A DNA stretch of 64,000 bases from Tumebacillus lacus (GTDB taxonomy: Bacteria > Bacillota > Bacilli > Tumebacillales > Tumebacillaceae). Made by a program: the position numbers and the translations under genes. The stretch covers positions 186,001 to 250,000 of the forward strand of contig NZ_JAPMLT010000004.1 in assembly GCF_026410385.1 (NCBI RefSeq), read 5' to 3'. The notes beneath the pieces are model-generated. The model worked only from the letters and a program-made list of their open reading frames with translations, was not told where the DNA came from and made no database searches. This document shows positions 17,191 to 24,960 of this stretch, one piece after another (the first letter of the stretch is position 1; the number at the start of each line of letters is the position of its first letter).

Positions 17191-17331
17191 GTGAGTAATG
17201 ATAAGATCTTCTCGCAAATTCTTGTTGAGATTGAAGAAATGAATCTTTCTGCTGAAGATGCCGAAAGAATCCGGACGATACTTCGCAAGTATCAAAATGG
17301 TGCCGAAGAAACCCGGACAAAGCCGGCATAA
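17191..17331 (+). CDS. Small acidic helical protein, 46 aa
   Basis: GTG start, weak GGGGG box upstream. Sequence is amphipathic-helical (FSQILVEIEEMNLSAEDAER) with a basic tail. Ends at a bidirectional terminator. No homologue recognised; by position it could be the effector output of the RRNPP module. Confidence 0.5.
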   Translation: MSNDKIFSQILVEIEEMNLSAEDAERIRTILRKYQNGAEETRTKPA

Positions 17332-17332
17332 T

Positions 17333-17372
17333 AAAGCCCTTACCGCTCAGACGCGGTAAGGGCTTTATTTTT
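17333..17372. terminator. Bidirectional intrinsic terminator
   Basis: AAAGCCCTTACCGC-TCAGAC-GCGGTAAGGGCTTT, a 14-bp perfect stem followed by T-run; separates the rightward RRNPP unit from the leftward CI gene. Confidence 0.93.
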
Positions 17373-17667
17373 TATACTTATTAAGGATTTTTGCTATTTC
17401 TTCTTCATCCTCCATTGATATCTGTGCAACTTTTAGCAGTTTCAGTATTTTAGTTGCGGGATCATCATCCTCGCCTAAGATGTACTCCGCAGTAACATTG
17501 AGTTTTTCAGCCATAGCAAGCAATGTGTGTGATGGAATTTTTCTGCGCCCGTATTCGTAGTTCGCATACGTGCTTTTGTATAGCCCGTAAAAATCTGCAG
17601 CTTCTTGTACAGTCCATTGTCTATTGTTACGAATCTCCAGAAGTCTATTCGTATGAGCTTGGTTCAC
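17365..17667 (-). CDS. CI-like phage repressor (XRE HTH)
   Basis: 100 residues. HTH_3 domain at residues ~8-65 (WTVQEAADFYGLYKSTYANYEYGRR pattern, shown in parts) and a short acidic C-terminal tail; no LexA-type peptidase domain, so induction is not by simple RecA-driven self-cleavage. Divergent from the Cro-like gene across an operator array. RBS GGGAGGAGG. Confidence 0.85.
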   Translation of the reverse strand: MNQAHTNRLLEIRNNRQWTVQEAADFYGLYKSTYANYEYGRRKIPSHTLLAMAEKLNVTAEYILGEDDDPATKILKLLKVAQISMEDEEEIAKILNKYKK

Positions 17668-17696
17668 GAATCTGATTCCTCCTCCCTGAAAATTTT

Positions 17697-17780
17697 GTGT
17701 TCAAAATGAACACAAAATTGTTGACGTGTTCGTTTTGGACACGATATAATCAACTCAAAGGTCGTGTTCAAAATGGACAC
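17697..17780. promoter_or_regulatory. Lysogeny-switch operators O1-O3
   Basis: Three 17-bp palindromes: GTGTTC-AAAAT-GAACAC (17697-17713), GTGTTC-GTTTT-GGACAC (17726-17742), GTGTTC-AAAAT-GGACAC (17764-17780), start-to-start spacing 29 and 38 bases. O2 fills the spacer between the -35 and -10 of the rightward promoter; O1 lies just before the CI gene; O3 sits in the Cro leader. Consistent with binding by the CI and/or Cro protein. Confidence 0.85.
17721..17750 (+). promoter_or_regulatory. Rightward early promoter (PR-like)
   Basis: TTGACG (17721-17726), 18-base spacer, TATAAT (17745-17750), overlapped by operator O2. Confidence 0.8.
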
Positions 17781-17802
17781 AACCAAGAAAGGAGTTGATA
17801 AC

Positions 17803-18024
17803 ATGAGAAACTGGATGATTGCAGCTCGTGAGAAGAAGGGACTCTCCCGTGAACAGTTAGCCGTTATGGTCGGCTCCACTCGGTCTCACATCTACAAAAT
17901 CGAAATGGGTTTAAGAACCCCGCGACTCGACCTTGCTAGTAAAATTTGCGAGGAGCTTGATGAAGACGCGGGTAATTTTATGCGGGACTGTGTCCGGAAC
18001 GGACATAAACAATGCACAGCTTAG
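17803..18024 (+). CDS. Cro-like XRE regulator
   Basis: 73 residues from ATG 17803 (RBS AAAGGAG): WMIAAREKKGLSREQLAVM...GSTRSHIYKIEMGLRTP is a compact HTH_3 domain filling most of the protein. First gene of the rightward early operon. Its 3' end contains a fourth operator-like site (17990-18006), so autoregulation within the gene is possible. Confidence 0.82.
   Translation: MRNWMIAAREKKGLSREQLAVMVGSTRSHIYKIEMGLRTPRLDLASKICEELDEDAGNFMRDCVRNGHKQCTA
17990..18006. promoter_or_regulatory. Operator-like site O4 inside the Cro-like gene
   Basis: GTGTCC-GGAAC-GGACAT matches the O1-O3 pattern with one end base off. Further half-sites GTGTTC at 18051 and 18121 flank the next gene's start. Confidence 0.45.
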
Positions 18025-18128
18025 TTGGTATCGACTGTAAATAAGTATTTGTGTTCATTTTATTCTAGCATTTCTTGCTCGAAAACTGTACCGAAAGTGT
18101 GTTCGTACCGTAAATGGGAGGTGTTCAA

Positions 18129-18365
18129 ATGGTTGTCCCGCAGCGAAGCTCGCATATGATTCCACGAGGTGATGAACCAGTGGGACACGTGCAGTACGGA
18201 ACGGAACCGGATAAAACCCTTCAACTTGGTAACGCCACGGTCAAGATCTTCGCGCCGAAAGGGCTGACCAAAGAGGAGATTGACCGGCGCGATCTTGAGA
18301 TCCACCGCGCGGTGGCGGACATCCTGCGTTCGAGATCCGAATCTGCAGCATCAACGGGAGCGTAA
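18129..18365 (+). CDS. Hypothetical phage protein, 78 aa
   Basis: Not recognised. ATG 18129 after GGGAGGTG. Has a C-terminal helical part (LTKEEIDRRDLEIHRAVADI). First of a chain of small early genes with good ribosome sites. Confidence 0.65.
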   Translation: MVVPQRSSHMIPRGDEPVGHVQYGTEPDKTLQLGNATVKIFAPKGLTKEEIDRRDLEIHRAVADILRSRSESAASTGA

Positions 18366-18399
18366 GCCTCCCGGTATTGGACAAGGAGGAGTAGCGAAC

Positions 18400-18489
18400 A
18401 TGGTGCTCGACCCGAACATCTCGGAGATTCAGATTTACACCGAACAGAAAAGCGCCGCCAGCAGCGGGAAGAAAGGTGACAAGCGGTAA
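18400..18489 (+). CDS. Very small phage protein, 29 aa
   Basis: ATG 18400 with an excellent AAGGAGG nine bases upstream; encodes VLDPNISEIQIYTEQK followed by a Lys/Ser-rich tail. Supported mainly by the RBS and spacing. Confidence 0.5.
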   Translation: MVLDPNISEIQIYTEQKSAASSGKKGDKR

Positions 18490-18529
18490 GACAGAACGTA
18501 CACCTAACAAATAACAAGGAGGAATGACT

Positions 18530-18970
18530 ATGCAAAAACCCGGCCTGAAACAGCCGAAAGTGCATCTCTTGCCCACGACCCTGAACCACCGTTACATGTA
18601 CGCGATGGCGGAGCAAATGCATCTCGCACTCGAAGCAAGCAGTCACCCGCCGATTAGCCAGGAGAAGCGTACTCTGATTCATAAACGTGCAGATGAGATT
18701 CGTATCGAGCGCGACGCGATTGCCGATCTGACCGAAGGCGCAACTCAACCGGTGAAGGTCAAGCATTCGACCAAGAGCTATTGCGGGTGCTGTCTGCGAA
18801 ACTACAAACCACTTGAGTTGGTCCAGTACATTGTCAACGACAACGACACTGTCTGTACCCCTTGCTCGACCAGTACAGAGGCGTTGCGGACCTCGGAGAA
18901 AGCTCATCGCGTGTTCGTACCGGACACCGATGACTACGACTTCTACCGTGACACCGAACCGCAAGAGTAG
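18530..18970 (+). CDS. Hypothetical Cys-rich phage protein
   Basis: 146 residues. A likely zinc site is formed by CGCC (middle) and CTPC about 28 residues later, preceded by a helical N-terminal half. ATG 18530 chosen because AAGGAGG abuts the alternative ATG 18524. Function unknown. Confidence 0.68.
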   Translation: MQKPGLKQPKVHLLPTTLNHRYMYAMAEQMHLALEASSHPPISQEKRTLIHKRADEIRIERDAIADLTEGATQPVKVKHSTKSYCGCCLRNYKPLELVQYIVNDNDTVCTPCSTSTEALRTSEKAHRVFVPDTDDYDFYRDTEPQE

Positions 18971-19026
18971 CATTGCCGCGATCCTGCGGCTATGGACAAG
19001 CCCCAAACCAAAAGGAGGGACAGACC

Positions 19027-19269
19027 ATGAAAAAGCAACTCAGTACTGAAGTTCGTATCAGCATTCAGGCTAAGGAAGCGCAGCGTCACTTCAAGCGTCG
19101 TCTGGAGATCGTCAAGATGATCGCCACACAGAACCGGTGCGGCATTCCGCAAGCCTGCGACATCTTGGAGCAACGGAACCGCGCCGCATTCTTCGGTCAG
19201 ATCAGCGACGACTTGATGGCCGATTTGAACATGATCCGAAAGGAGTACGCGGAAGATGCAAGCGCGTAA
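19027..19269 (+). CDS. Hypothetical phage protein, 80 aa
   Basis: Basic, helical; no motif recognised. ATG 19027 follows AAAAGGAGGG. Overlaps the next gene by 14 bases. Confidence 0.65.
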   Translation: MKKQLSTEVRISIQAKEAQRHFKRRLEIVKMIATQNRCGIPQACDILEQRNRAAFFGQISDDLMADLNMIRKEYAEDASA

Positions 19270-19420
19270 CAATCTGTCGCGGATCGCGGAGTTGGATGGC
19301 CGATGCAAGCAATGCCCTTACCTCGCAGAGTTTACCCGTTGCGTAACCTGCCCGACTGAGATTCAGCGCAACCAACTGATCACGGCGGAACAGATTGTTA
19401 TGAACAGGAAAAGGGCCTGA
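19256..19420 (+). CDS. Small CxxC...CxxC zinc-finger protein, 54 aa
   Basis: Encodes CKQCPYLAEFTRCVTC, two CxxC pairs nine residues apart, typical of phage minizinc-fingers. ATG 19256 with AAAGGAG ten bases upstream. Function unknown, nucleic-acid binding plausible. Confidence 0.62.
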   Translation: MQARNNLSRIAELDGRCKQCPYLAEFTRCVTCPTEIQRNQLITAEQIVMNRKRA

Positions 19421-19468
19421 CGCGGCAACGTCAGACCCATTCGTGGCACTCGTTTAAGAGAGGCCCTT
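19411..19468 (+). other. Nested hairpins, possible attenuator
   Basis: Inner stem CTGACG/CGTCAG (19417-19422 and 19429-19434) and competing outer stem AAGGGCCT/AGGCCCTT (19411-19418 and 19461-19468) between the zinc-finger gene and the HNH gene. No long U-run follows, so simple termination is doubtful. Confidence 0.35.
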
Positions 19469-19532
19469 AGAAAAACTACTTACGGATAGTATATCACATC
19501 TTGTCCCATTTTAGACCGCTCGGAGGTACACC

Positions 19533-20024
19533 ATGGCAAAAATCCTCACTGACCTGAGCAAACAGCCTGTTCGCTCCTTTGCGAAGCCAGAGAAGGCGGT
19601 CAAGGAGATGAAACGCTCCTCTTTCCGATCCGGTGGCAAGAAGCAGAAGAAGGCGAAGAATCCGGCCAAGAAAGTCGAGCACAAGCGCGGTAGCGCAAAG
19701 GCCGGTGACCGCACCACGATTACCAAGCGCGTCATCGTGGAAGTCACGGAGCGGGCTGGTGGCGTATGCGAGATGTGCGGTCTAGCGCCGCAGATCGGAA
19801 CCTTCCGCGACAGGCTTGAGCTGGCGCACTTGATCCAAGCTGGTCAGTTAGGTCGAGGAGACATCCCTTGGAACATTGCACATCTGTGCGGCCCGAGCGT
19901 GAACACAGGAACGTGTCACTGGAAAATCGACTCCAGACGGAAGACGAACCGGCACCTTGTAGAGGAGCTGATCGCTAAGCTGGAGCGGTTGTATGACAAA
20001 TCGGAATGGCCGGATACGGCCTAG
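19533..20024 (+). CDS. HNH-type nuclease-like protein
   Basis: 163 residues. A Lys-rich, probably disordered N-terminal third (residues ~25-60), then CEMCG, ELAHL, PWNIAHLCG and the late CHW, the layout of a treble-clef HNH fold; the first His of a classic HNH is replaced by LELAHLIQ, so activity is uncertain. RBS GGAGG before ATG. Sits ahead of the partition genes. Confidence 0.6.
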   Translation: MAKILTDLSKQPVRSFAKPEKAVKEMKRSSFRSGGKKQKKAKNPAKKVEHKRGSAKAGDRTTITKRVIVEVTERAGGVCEMCGLAPQIGTFRDRLELAHLIQAGQLGRGDIPWNIAHLCGPSVNTGTCHWKIDSRRKTNRHLVEELIAKLERLYDKSEWPDTA

Positions 20025-20057
20025 TCCGTGCCCGGCCTTGAATGGAGACGGTCGGAA

Positions 20058-20147
20058 ATGAATAACGAAAAGCGCATGCTTGCTGCTGGTCGCGTGGTTC
20101 GCGGCCAGATCATCTACATCGAACGGAAAGCGAGTGAGCGTAAATGA
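20058..20147 (+). CDS. Very small phage protein, 29 aa, coupled to parA
   Basis: ATG 20058; ends ATGA with the parA start. GGAGAC box upstream. Basic with a beta-like GRVVRGQIIYIERK core. May mainly couple translation of parA. Confidence 0.45.
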   Translation: MNNEKRMLAAGRVVRGQIIYIERKASERK

Positions 20148-20917
20148 CAAAGATCGTAGCCTTGGCAATGGAGAAAGGCGGCGTAGCCAAGACCACCAGC
20201 GCAGTGAACATCGCGGCCGCGCTGGCATTGAAAGGCAAGCGCGTTCTGCTGGTCGACAGTGATCCGCAGGCAAACGCGACAGCGGCTTGCTACAGCAAAG
20301 AGCTGGAGGGCGATCTGTACACGGTGTACGGAGAAGATGAACTGACAGCCGAGGCGTTGATGAACAACGTGATCGTGGAGACGGAGCACGGCTTCCACCT
20401 GTTGCCGTCTTCGCGGGATCTCTCTGGCATTGAGGGGGAGGCGCTGCTGAAAGACAACCCGGCTTACGGGTTGCTATTGGCTAAGACCCTTGAGCCGGTG
20501 CGCGACCTCTTCGAGTACATCATCATCGACTCGCCGCCGAACCTCGGGACCTTGACCGCGAACGCGCTCGTAGCCGCAACAGACGTCATGATTCCTCTGC
20601 AACCGGAGATGCATGCTGTGGATGGCCTCGGAAGCCTCATAGACACGATTTCAAAGGTTCGGGTACTAAACCCCTACCTGAACATCGCAGGCATCTTTTT
20701 AACGATGGTAGAGCGTAATAGCCTCCACCGTGACATCGAGGAGGACGCAAGATCGTCGCTGACCGAGATGGGCGTGAAGGTCTTCGATACAAAGATCAAG
20801 CGGACGATCAAGTTCGGTCAGGCAGCAGATCGAGGCAGACCGGCCGTTCTGGAGTTCCCCAAACACCATTCGGTTCGAGCTTATCTTGATCTAGTTGAAG
20901 AGGCGTTTGATGTATGA
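20144..20917 (+). CDS. parA: ParA-family partition ATPase
   Basis: 257 residues. Deviant Walker A EKGGVAKTTSAVNIAAALA (residues 10-28), Walker A' LLVDSDPQANAT, Walker B IIIDSPPNLG. No N-terminal HTH, so this is a small type Ib/Soj-like ParA. It overlaps by ATGA with a ribbon-helix-helix protein gene carrying a repeat array: a complete partition cassette. In phages this normally marks those that can persist as plasmids; here the element is integrated, suggesting an extrachromosomal phase or segregation role after excision. Confidence 0.92.
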   Translation: MTKIVALAMEKGGVAKTTSAVNIAAALALKGKRVLLVDSDPQANATAACYSKELEGDLYTVYGEDELTAEALMNNVIVETEHGFHLLPSSRDLSGIEGEALLKDNPAYGLLLAKTLEPVRDLFEYIIIDSPPNLGTLTANALVAATDVMIPLQPEMHAVDGLGSLIDTISKVRVLNPYLNIAGIFLTMVERNSLHRDIEEDARSSLTEMGVKVFDTKIKRTIKFGQAADRGRPAVLEFPKHHSVRAYLDLVEEAFDV

Positions 20918-21255
20918 AGGGTAGCCGGTTCGAAAAGTTGGGGAGGGCGGGAATGCTCCCGTCTGTTGCCCCTTCACAAAGTGCATTAAACAGTGCACCA
21001 ACTAGTGCACCAGAAAGTGCATTAAACAGTGCACCGATTGATGCACCAAACGGTGCACTCCGCACCGCTCTAGAACAGAAGCTGTCAGCGGAACCTCAAT
21101 ACAAATCTCGTGGATTAAAGATACGGTCAGACATTTTGGAGGTGATCGATAGCCTGCCCAAAGGGCGCGGCAAACAGCAGATCATCGTCAACGAGGCTTT
21201 GGAAATCGGGCTTCGAGCACTTGGATACATCACCCCACGGGAGGAGCAACAGTGA
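20914..21255 (+). CDS. Centromere-binding-like protein (RHH type)
   Basis: 113 residues in two parts. Residues ~23-50 are a tetrapeptide repeat (SALN, SAPT, SAPE, SALN, SAPI, DAPN, GALR). The C-terminal part (GLKIRSDILEVIDSLPKGRG then QIIVNEALEIGLRAL) looks like a ribbon-helix-helix DNA-binding fold, as in ParG-type partners of ParA. The gene overlaps parA by four bases. The repeats in the DNA are described separately. Confidence 0.72.
   Translation: MKGSRFEKLGRAGMLPSVAPSQSALNSAPTSAPESALNSAPIDAPNGALRTALEQKLSAEPQYKSRGLKIRSDILEVIDSLPKGRGKQQIIVNEALEIGLRALGYITPREEQQ
20979..21058. repeat. Seven 12-bp tandem repeats, candidate parS
   Basis: TGCA cores occur at 20982, 20994, 21006, 21018, 21030, 21042 and 21054, exactly 12 bases apart, mostly inside AGTGCAC/T; five are GTGCA with four full GTGCAC palindromes. 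Period 12 is enforced by the encoded tetrapeptide repeat but the palindromic core conservation suggests protein binding sites. Confidence 0.7.
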
Positions 21256-22157
21256 ACAAACTTCTCTTCGACGAGGTACCGCTCGTCATACAACCCTCAC
21301 TGGCTGCGCTGATCGGCTTGAACGAAGCGATCTTTATCCAGCAACTGCACTACTGGTTGCGACGGAGTCAGCACAACGGACCTGAATACGACAACCGCCC
21401 CTGGGCGTTCAACACCTACGAGGGGTGGCAAGATCAGTTCAAGTTCTGGTCGGTCTCGACCACACGCAGAGTGATCAACGGCTTGGAGAAATCCGGGCTG
21501 GTCATATCGACAGACAAGTACAACCGGCGCAAGGCTGACAACACGAAGTGGTACACGATTGACTACGACAAGCTCGTCAAAGCACCTGCTCAAAATGAAC
21601 AGGCCGCCTGTCAGAATCGACAGGCGGGTGATCAAAGTGGACAGGCTCCCTGCTCAACTTGGACAGAGCCCCTGCTCAATCTGAACAGAGCGTTACCAGA
21701 GAATACACAGAGATTACTTACAGAGAATGTTGATGATGATGAGCGCGTGCGGGTATACGACTTCGACACAGACGATTTTGGTCGAGTAGCGGAGACAGCG
21801 CAGATGCTGCTCGGAAAACCGTTTCTGGATAGTTTCGACATCCAAGCGATAAACGACTGGCTCGGCAAAGACCGGATGCCGGTGCAACGGATCATCGATG
21901 GCTTGCAGATTCTCTATCAGCACGCTCGGAACGTTGGCAAAAAGATCAACACGATTCGCTACTTCAGCGCTCAGCTCGTGCAGTACAACGCGGCTCAGGA
22001 GCAGATCGAGCAGGGCCGGCAACAACAGTGGGCCGCTCAGGAGATGAAAGGCATCGACGGGCCGGCTAACACGCCAGACGTTGCCCCTGAGCTCAGCGCG
22101 GAAGAGTTGGCAGCCGCCGAAGAACTAAGGCGCAAGATGAGAACGAACAACTCGTAG
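21252..22157 (+). CDS. Phage replication initiator-like protein (O/DnaD type)
   Basis: 301 residues. N-terminal winged-helix part typical of phage replication proteins (LIGLNEAIFIQQLHYWL, then GWQDQFKFWSVSTTRRVING), a variable linker rich in Gln/Pro around residues 110-150, and a helical C-terminal part similar to DnaD-like domains (INDWLGKDRMPVQRIIDGL, YFSAQLVQYN). Followed by the DnaC-like loader, the classic phage O-P or DnaD-DnaI order. Starts inside the end of the RHH gene. Confidence 0.8.
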   Translation: MNKLLFDEVPLVIQPSLAALIGLNEAIFIQQLHYWLRRSQHNGPEYDNRPWAFNTYEGWQDQFKFWSVSTTRRVINGLEKSGLVISTDKYNRRKADNTKWYTIDYDKLVKAPAQNEQAACQNRQAGDQSGQAPCSTWTEPLLNLNRALPENTQRLLTENVDDDERVRVYDFDTDDFGRVAETAQMLLGKPFLDSFDIQAINDWLGKDRMPVQRIIDGLQILYQHARNVGKKINTIRYFSAQLVQYNAAQEQIEQGRQQQWAAQEMKGIDGPANTPDVAPELSAEELAAAEELRRKMRTNNS

Positions 22158-22173
22158 AGAGGGTGACAAACAC

Positions 22174-23100
22174 ATGCAGAGCATCGGATCTGCAATCGGA
22201 GGGTCTAGCGGGCTCAAGGAGTTGTTGGCGCAGAAGTTCCCTTGGAAGCTGCAAGCCGAATACAACGCGATGCCCGGTGTCCGGGAACTTCGGGAGAAGT
22301 ACCCCGATCATAATTTTTCGGTGATTGAATTGACCGACTTCTCGAAGGAGTACGAGAACTGCTCCAACTGCCCCGGCCTCGCTTCATGCCCCAACCAATT
22401 GGCTGGGCATCGGCGGAAACCGCACACAGATCCGCGCTACGGTTTTACTTTCGCTCCTTGCCAGAAGCAGGCGGCAGCGGACAAGCACATGGCGGTGCGG
22501 AGTTTGATCAAGAGTCACAACATGGACCCCGAAGCGATGGCGATGACCTTCGACAAGTTGGAGTTCGATGTTCTGCGAGTGAAGGCGATCACGGCCGCGA
22601 TGGAGTTCTGCGACGGATTCAAGCGAGGGGAAACGACACAGGGGATTTACCTACGTGGAAACTTTGGGGTCGGGAAGAGCGGCATCGTCGGCGCTATCGC
22701 GAATGAGCTGGCCGTGCGTAACGTCGACACCATCGTGGTATACGTGCCGGACTTCACGAAGGAGATCAAGAGCGCGATTCGAACCGGCGAGGTTGATGCG
22801 AAGATCGATGCCATGATCAACGCCTCGGTGCTCATCCTGGACGACATCGGTGCCGAGCCGCTGACGCAGTGGACGAGAGACGAAGTGATCGGTTCGATCC
22901 TGCAAAACCGCATGAACCGGCTGCCGACGATCTTCACGTCTAATCTCAGTCCGCAGGAGTTGGAAAGTCACTTCGCCAACGCGAAGGACGACCGAGACGC
23001 TTGGAAAAAGGCAGCGCGTCTGATGGAGCGCATCGAGCCGTTCGTCTCGGTTTACGAAGTCGGTGGCCGCAACCGCCGCCGTGATCGGAAGGGGGCGTGA
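22174..23100 (+). CDS. DnaC/DnaI-like helicase loader
   Basis: 308 residues. N-terminal zinc-like cluster CSNCPGLASC (about residues 62-71) as in DnaI, then AAA+ core: Walker A GNFGVGKSG (~161-169), Walker B VLILDDIGAEP (~217-227), sensor ..TIFTSNLSPQELE. Loads the host replicative helicase at the phage origin. RBS GAGAGGGTG before ATG. Confidence 0.9.
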   Translation: MQSIGSAIGGSSGLKELLAQKFPWKLQAEYNAMPGVRELREKYPDHNFSVIELTDFSKEYENCSNCPGLASCPNQLAGHRRKPHTDPRYGFTFAPCQKQAAADKHMAVRSLIKSHNMDPEAMAMTFDKLEFDVLRVKAITAAMEFCDGFKRGETTQGIYLRGNFGVGKSGIVGAIANELAVRNVDTIVVYVPDFTKEIKSAIRTGEVDAKIDAMINASVLILDDIGAEPLTQWTRDEVIGSILQNRMNRLPTIFTSNLSPQELESHFANAKDDRDAWKKAARLMERIEPFVSVYEVGGRNRRRDRKGA

Positions 23101-23104
23101 CAAG

Positions 23105-23329
23105 ATGGCGCGACAAATGAACCCTGCCCAAGTCACGTTGTTCCATCGACTCAATCATGCTTTCCGGACGATGGGGTTGAAAACCCCGAAAGAGTGGCAA
23201 GCGGTTATCAAAGAATCCGTAGGCCTTAACCCGGACGGAACGAACAAGCTCCTGTCTCGACTGACCGCCGACGAGATGCGGAAAGTGCTGACGGATATCG
23301 GAATCGATTCGGAGGCGACTGCGTCGTGA
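23105..23329 (+). CDS. Hypothetical phage protein, 74 aa
   Basis: Not recognised. Helical, basic. ATG 23105 follows GGAAGGGGG; longer frame start at 23063 lies in the upstream gene and lacks an RBS. Confidence 0.6.
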   Translation: MARQMNPAQVTLFHRLNHAFRTMGLKTPKEWQAVIKESVGLNPDGTNKLLSRLTADEMRKVLTDIGIDSEATAS

Positions 23330-23643
23330 TGATCCAGATCGGAGACGACTGGCGGATCATCAGCGACACGGCGAAAGACGGAGTGGTCAACATCGTCATC
23401 CAGCGTCGAGACGGCGAAACGTGGGCCGACGACGAGCACGGAGCATATCACCCGAACGTGCCGGCGGCATGCAGGGAGCTTTTGAACAAGATGGTCAACG
23501 GGTCGGACGCGAAGAGTTTGGCGGATCTGATCGCGGTGCACGAGCGGGCCGCGCAGACAATCGCCGACGCGCTGACGGAACGGAACCGCCTGATAAAGGC
23601 GAAACAGCTCAGCATCTTCTGGGAGGAGGAAGCAGCATCATGA
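23326..23643 (+). CDS. Hypothetical phage protein, 105 aa
   Basis: GTG 23326 or ATG 23329, GGAGG upstream. Beta-rich N-terminal (WRIISDTAKDGVVNIVIQRR) and helical C-terminal half. Overlaps both neighbours, so translation is coupled. No family recognised. Confidence 0.62.
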   Translation: MMIQIGDDWRIISDTAKDGVVNIVIQRRDGETWADDEHGAYHPNVPAACRELLNKMVNGSDAKSLADLIAVHERAAQTIADALTERNRLIKAKQLSIFWEEEAAS

Positions 23644-24233
23644 AACTGACGAAAGAACTTCGGGTGATCTTAGGCTCTGAATGGTCTGAATTTGCGGATG
23701 CGTTTGAACAGTGCGGGTACGGGGTGTACGTAGATGGCGGATCGGTGATCATCCGTGAAAACGATGAAGCCCGGGTCATCATGGCACCGAGCATGGGCCG
23801 ATGGTTGGTTTGGTCTGGGAAGGGTGAGGCGGACTATGCAAAGACTCACGCCGAAGCCCGGGCCATAGCGATCCGATGGCTGGAGAATGAGCACGGCTGC
23901 CTGTACTGGCCGAAGGGGCGCGGTGGGGTCTTCCTCACTCAGTCGCAGATGGCGACCTTCTCGCAGGAGTGGAAAGAGTTGTTCCGGGAGATGGCAGAGC
24001 GCGGCTACACGGTGAGACAAAATCACGAGGTCACGATGCCGGGTTACTGGGCGCTCGAAATCCGCAAGGGTGAGACACAAGTGATTTTCTATCTCGACAA
24101 GTCGCGCTGGGTGGTATGGGTCTTCTCGGCGGTCATGAACGGTGCGGATGTTTTTCGGACGGATGAGACGGCGATGGAGTTCATCCGCGACATGTTTGCT
24201 CAAGTCGAGCAGGAGGAGGCTGGCGCAGCATGA
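23640..24233 (+). CDS. Hypothetical phage protein with two similar halves
   Basis: 197 residues from ATG 23640 (RBS GGGAGGAGG). Two loosely similar halves: GYGVYVDGGSVIIREND...RWLVWSGKGEAD and GYTVRQNHEVTMPGYWALEIRKGE...RWVVWVFSA, suggesting a duplicated small alpha/beta domain. Function unknown. Confidence 0.62.
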   Translation: MKLTKELRVILGSEWSEFADAFEQCGYGVYVDGGSVIIRENDEARVIMAPSMGRWLVWSGKGEADYAKTHAEARAIAIRWLENEHGCLYWPKGRGGVFLTQSQMATFSQEWKELFREMAERGYTVRQNHEVTMPGYWALEIRKGETQVIFYLDKSRWVVWVFSAVMNGADVFRTDETAMEFIRDMFAQVEQEEAGAA

Positions 24234-24331
24234 GCAAGCGCACCTTGAAACGCCTCCTGGACGATGCAGGTATTCGGATCGGCGGGTCGGTCGGCATCTG
24301 GCTCTACGACCTCGGCGGGAAGATGAGGTGA
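24230..24331 (+). CDS. Very small phage protein, 33 aa
   Basis: ATG overlaps the previous stop; AGGAGGAGG lies 16-10 bases upstream. Encodes KRTLKRLLDDAGIRIG and a Gly-rich end. Unknown. Confidence 0.5.
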   Translation: MSKRTLKRLLDDAGIRIGGSVGIWLYDLGGKMR

Positions 24332-24337
24332 GATCGG

Positions 24338-24736
24338 ATGGCAGCGTGGATCGATCTGACCGGTCAGAAGTTCGGCAAACTGACGTGCCTGAAATACCTC
24401 GGCAATCAACGCTGGCAAGTAAAGTGTGACTGCGGCGAATATGCAGAAGTCCGAAGCAAGAGCATGAAGAACGGCAACACAAAAAGTTGCGGCTGTCTGC
24501 GAAAGAAGAAAGCCATTGAGGTCGGCACCGCACACGGTAAATCACGACATGCTCAGACGGTTCGAATCGTCCTTGAGCAGGCTGGTGAAACGGATTTGCG
24601 CACGGCCTTAGTGAAGACCCTGAACGCTATGCCGAACCAGTTCGTGGCGGCTGAGAAACTTTTGATCGGCTGGTCTACCTTACGGCTGTGGAAACGCAAG
24701 CTCAACATCAAGCGGAACGGAGGGCGGTATGCATGA
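24338..24736 (+). CDS. Phage protein with AP2/HNH-associated Zn motif
   Basis: 132 residues. The N-terminal unit DLTGQKFGKLTCLKYLG...WQVKCDCGEY...KSCGCL is the zinc-binding WxCxCG/SCGC module found before AP2 or HNH domains in phage DNA-binding proteins. The C-terminal half is helical and lacks HNH residues. Probably DNA binding. Confidence 0.68.
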   Translation: MAAWIDLTGQKFGKLTCLKYLGNQRWQVKCDCGEYAEVRSKSMKNGNTKSCGCLRKKKAIEVGTAHGKSRHAQTVRIVLEQAGETDLRTALVKTLNAMPNQFVAAEKLLIGWSTLRLWKRKLNIKRNGGRYA

Positions 24737-24960
24737 AGATCGATCTGGAAATTGACTATGACGATCGGGTGATAGATGTGCGGGAGGAAAGGCCAGCACC
24801 GCCGGAAAGTTTCGCGACCTGTCATCTCCTGTCGCGGGCATTGATCAGAATGCCCGATGGATTCGAAGACCTGACACCCGCAGAGCAGATGACCTACATC
24901 GCGATTCAGTTGCAGAAAAAGGGCTACGGGCCGAAGGAAACGGACGGTGAGGGCGCATGA
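24733..24960 (+). CDS. Hypothetical phage protein, 75 aa
   Basis: ATG 24733 overlaps the preceding stop. Acidic N-terminal strand (IDLEIDYDDRVIDVREE), remainder helical. Unknown. Confidence 0.6.
   Translation: MKIDLEIDYDDRVIDVREERPAPPESFATCHLLSRALIRMPDGFEDLTPAEQMTYIAIQLQKKGYGPKETDGEGA

Noticed and set aside
20979-21058. Possible CRISPR array
   Set aside because: 12-bp period with no spacers; it is a tandem repeat in a coding gene.
23421-23639. Longer N-terminus for the gene at 23640
   Set aside because: Would overlap the previous gene by 220 bases with low-complexity Arg-rich sequence and no RBS; ATG 23640 has a strong one.
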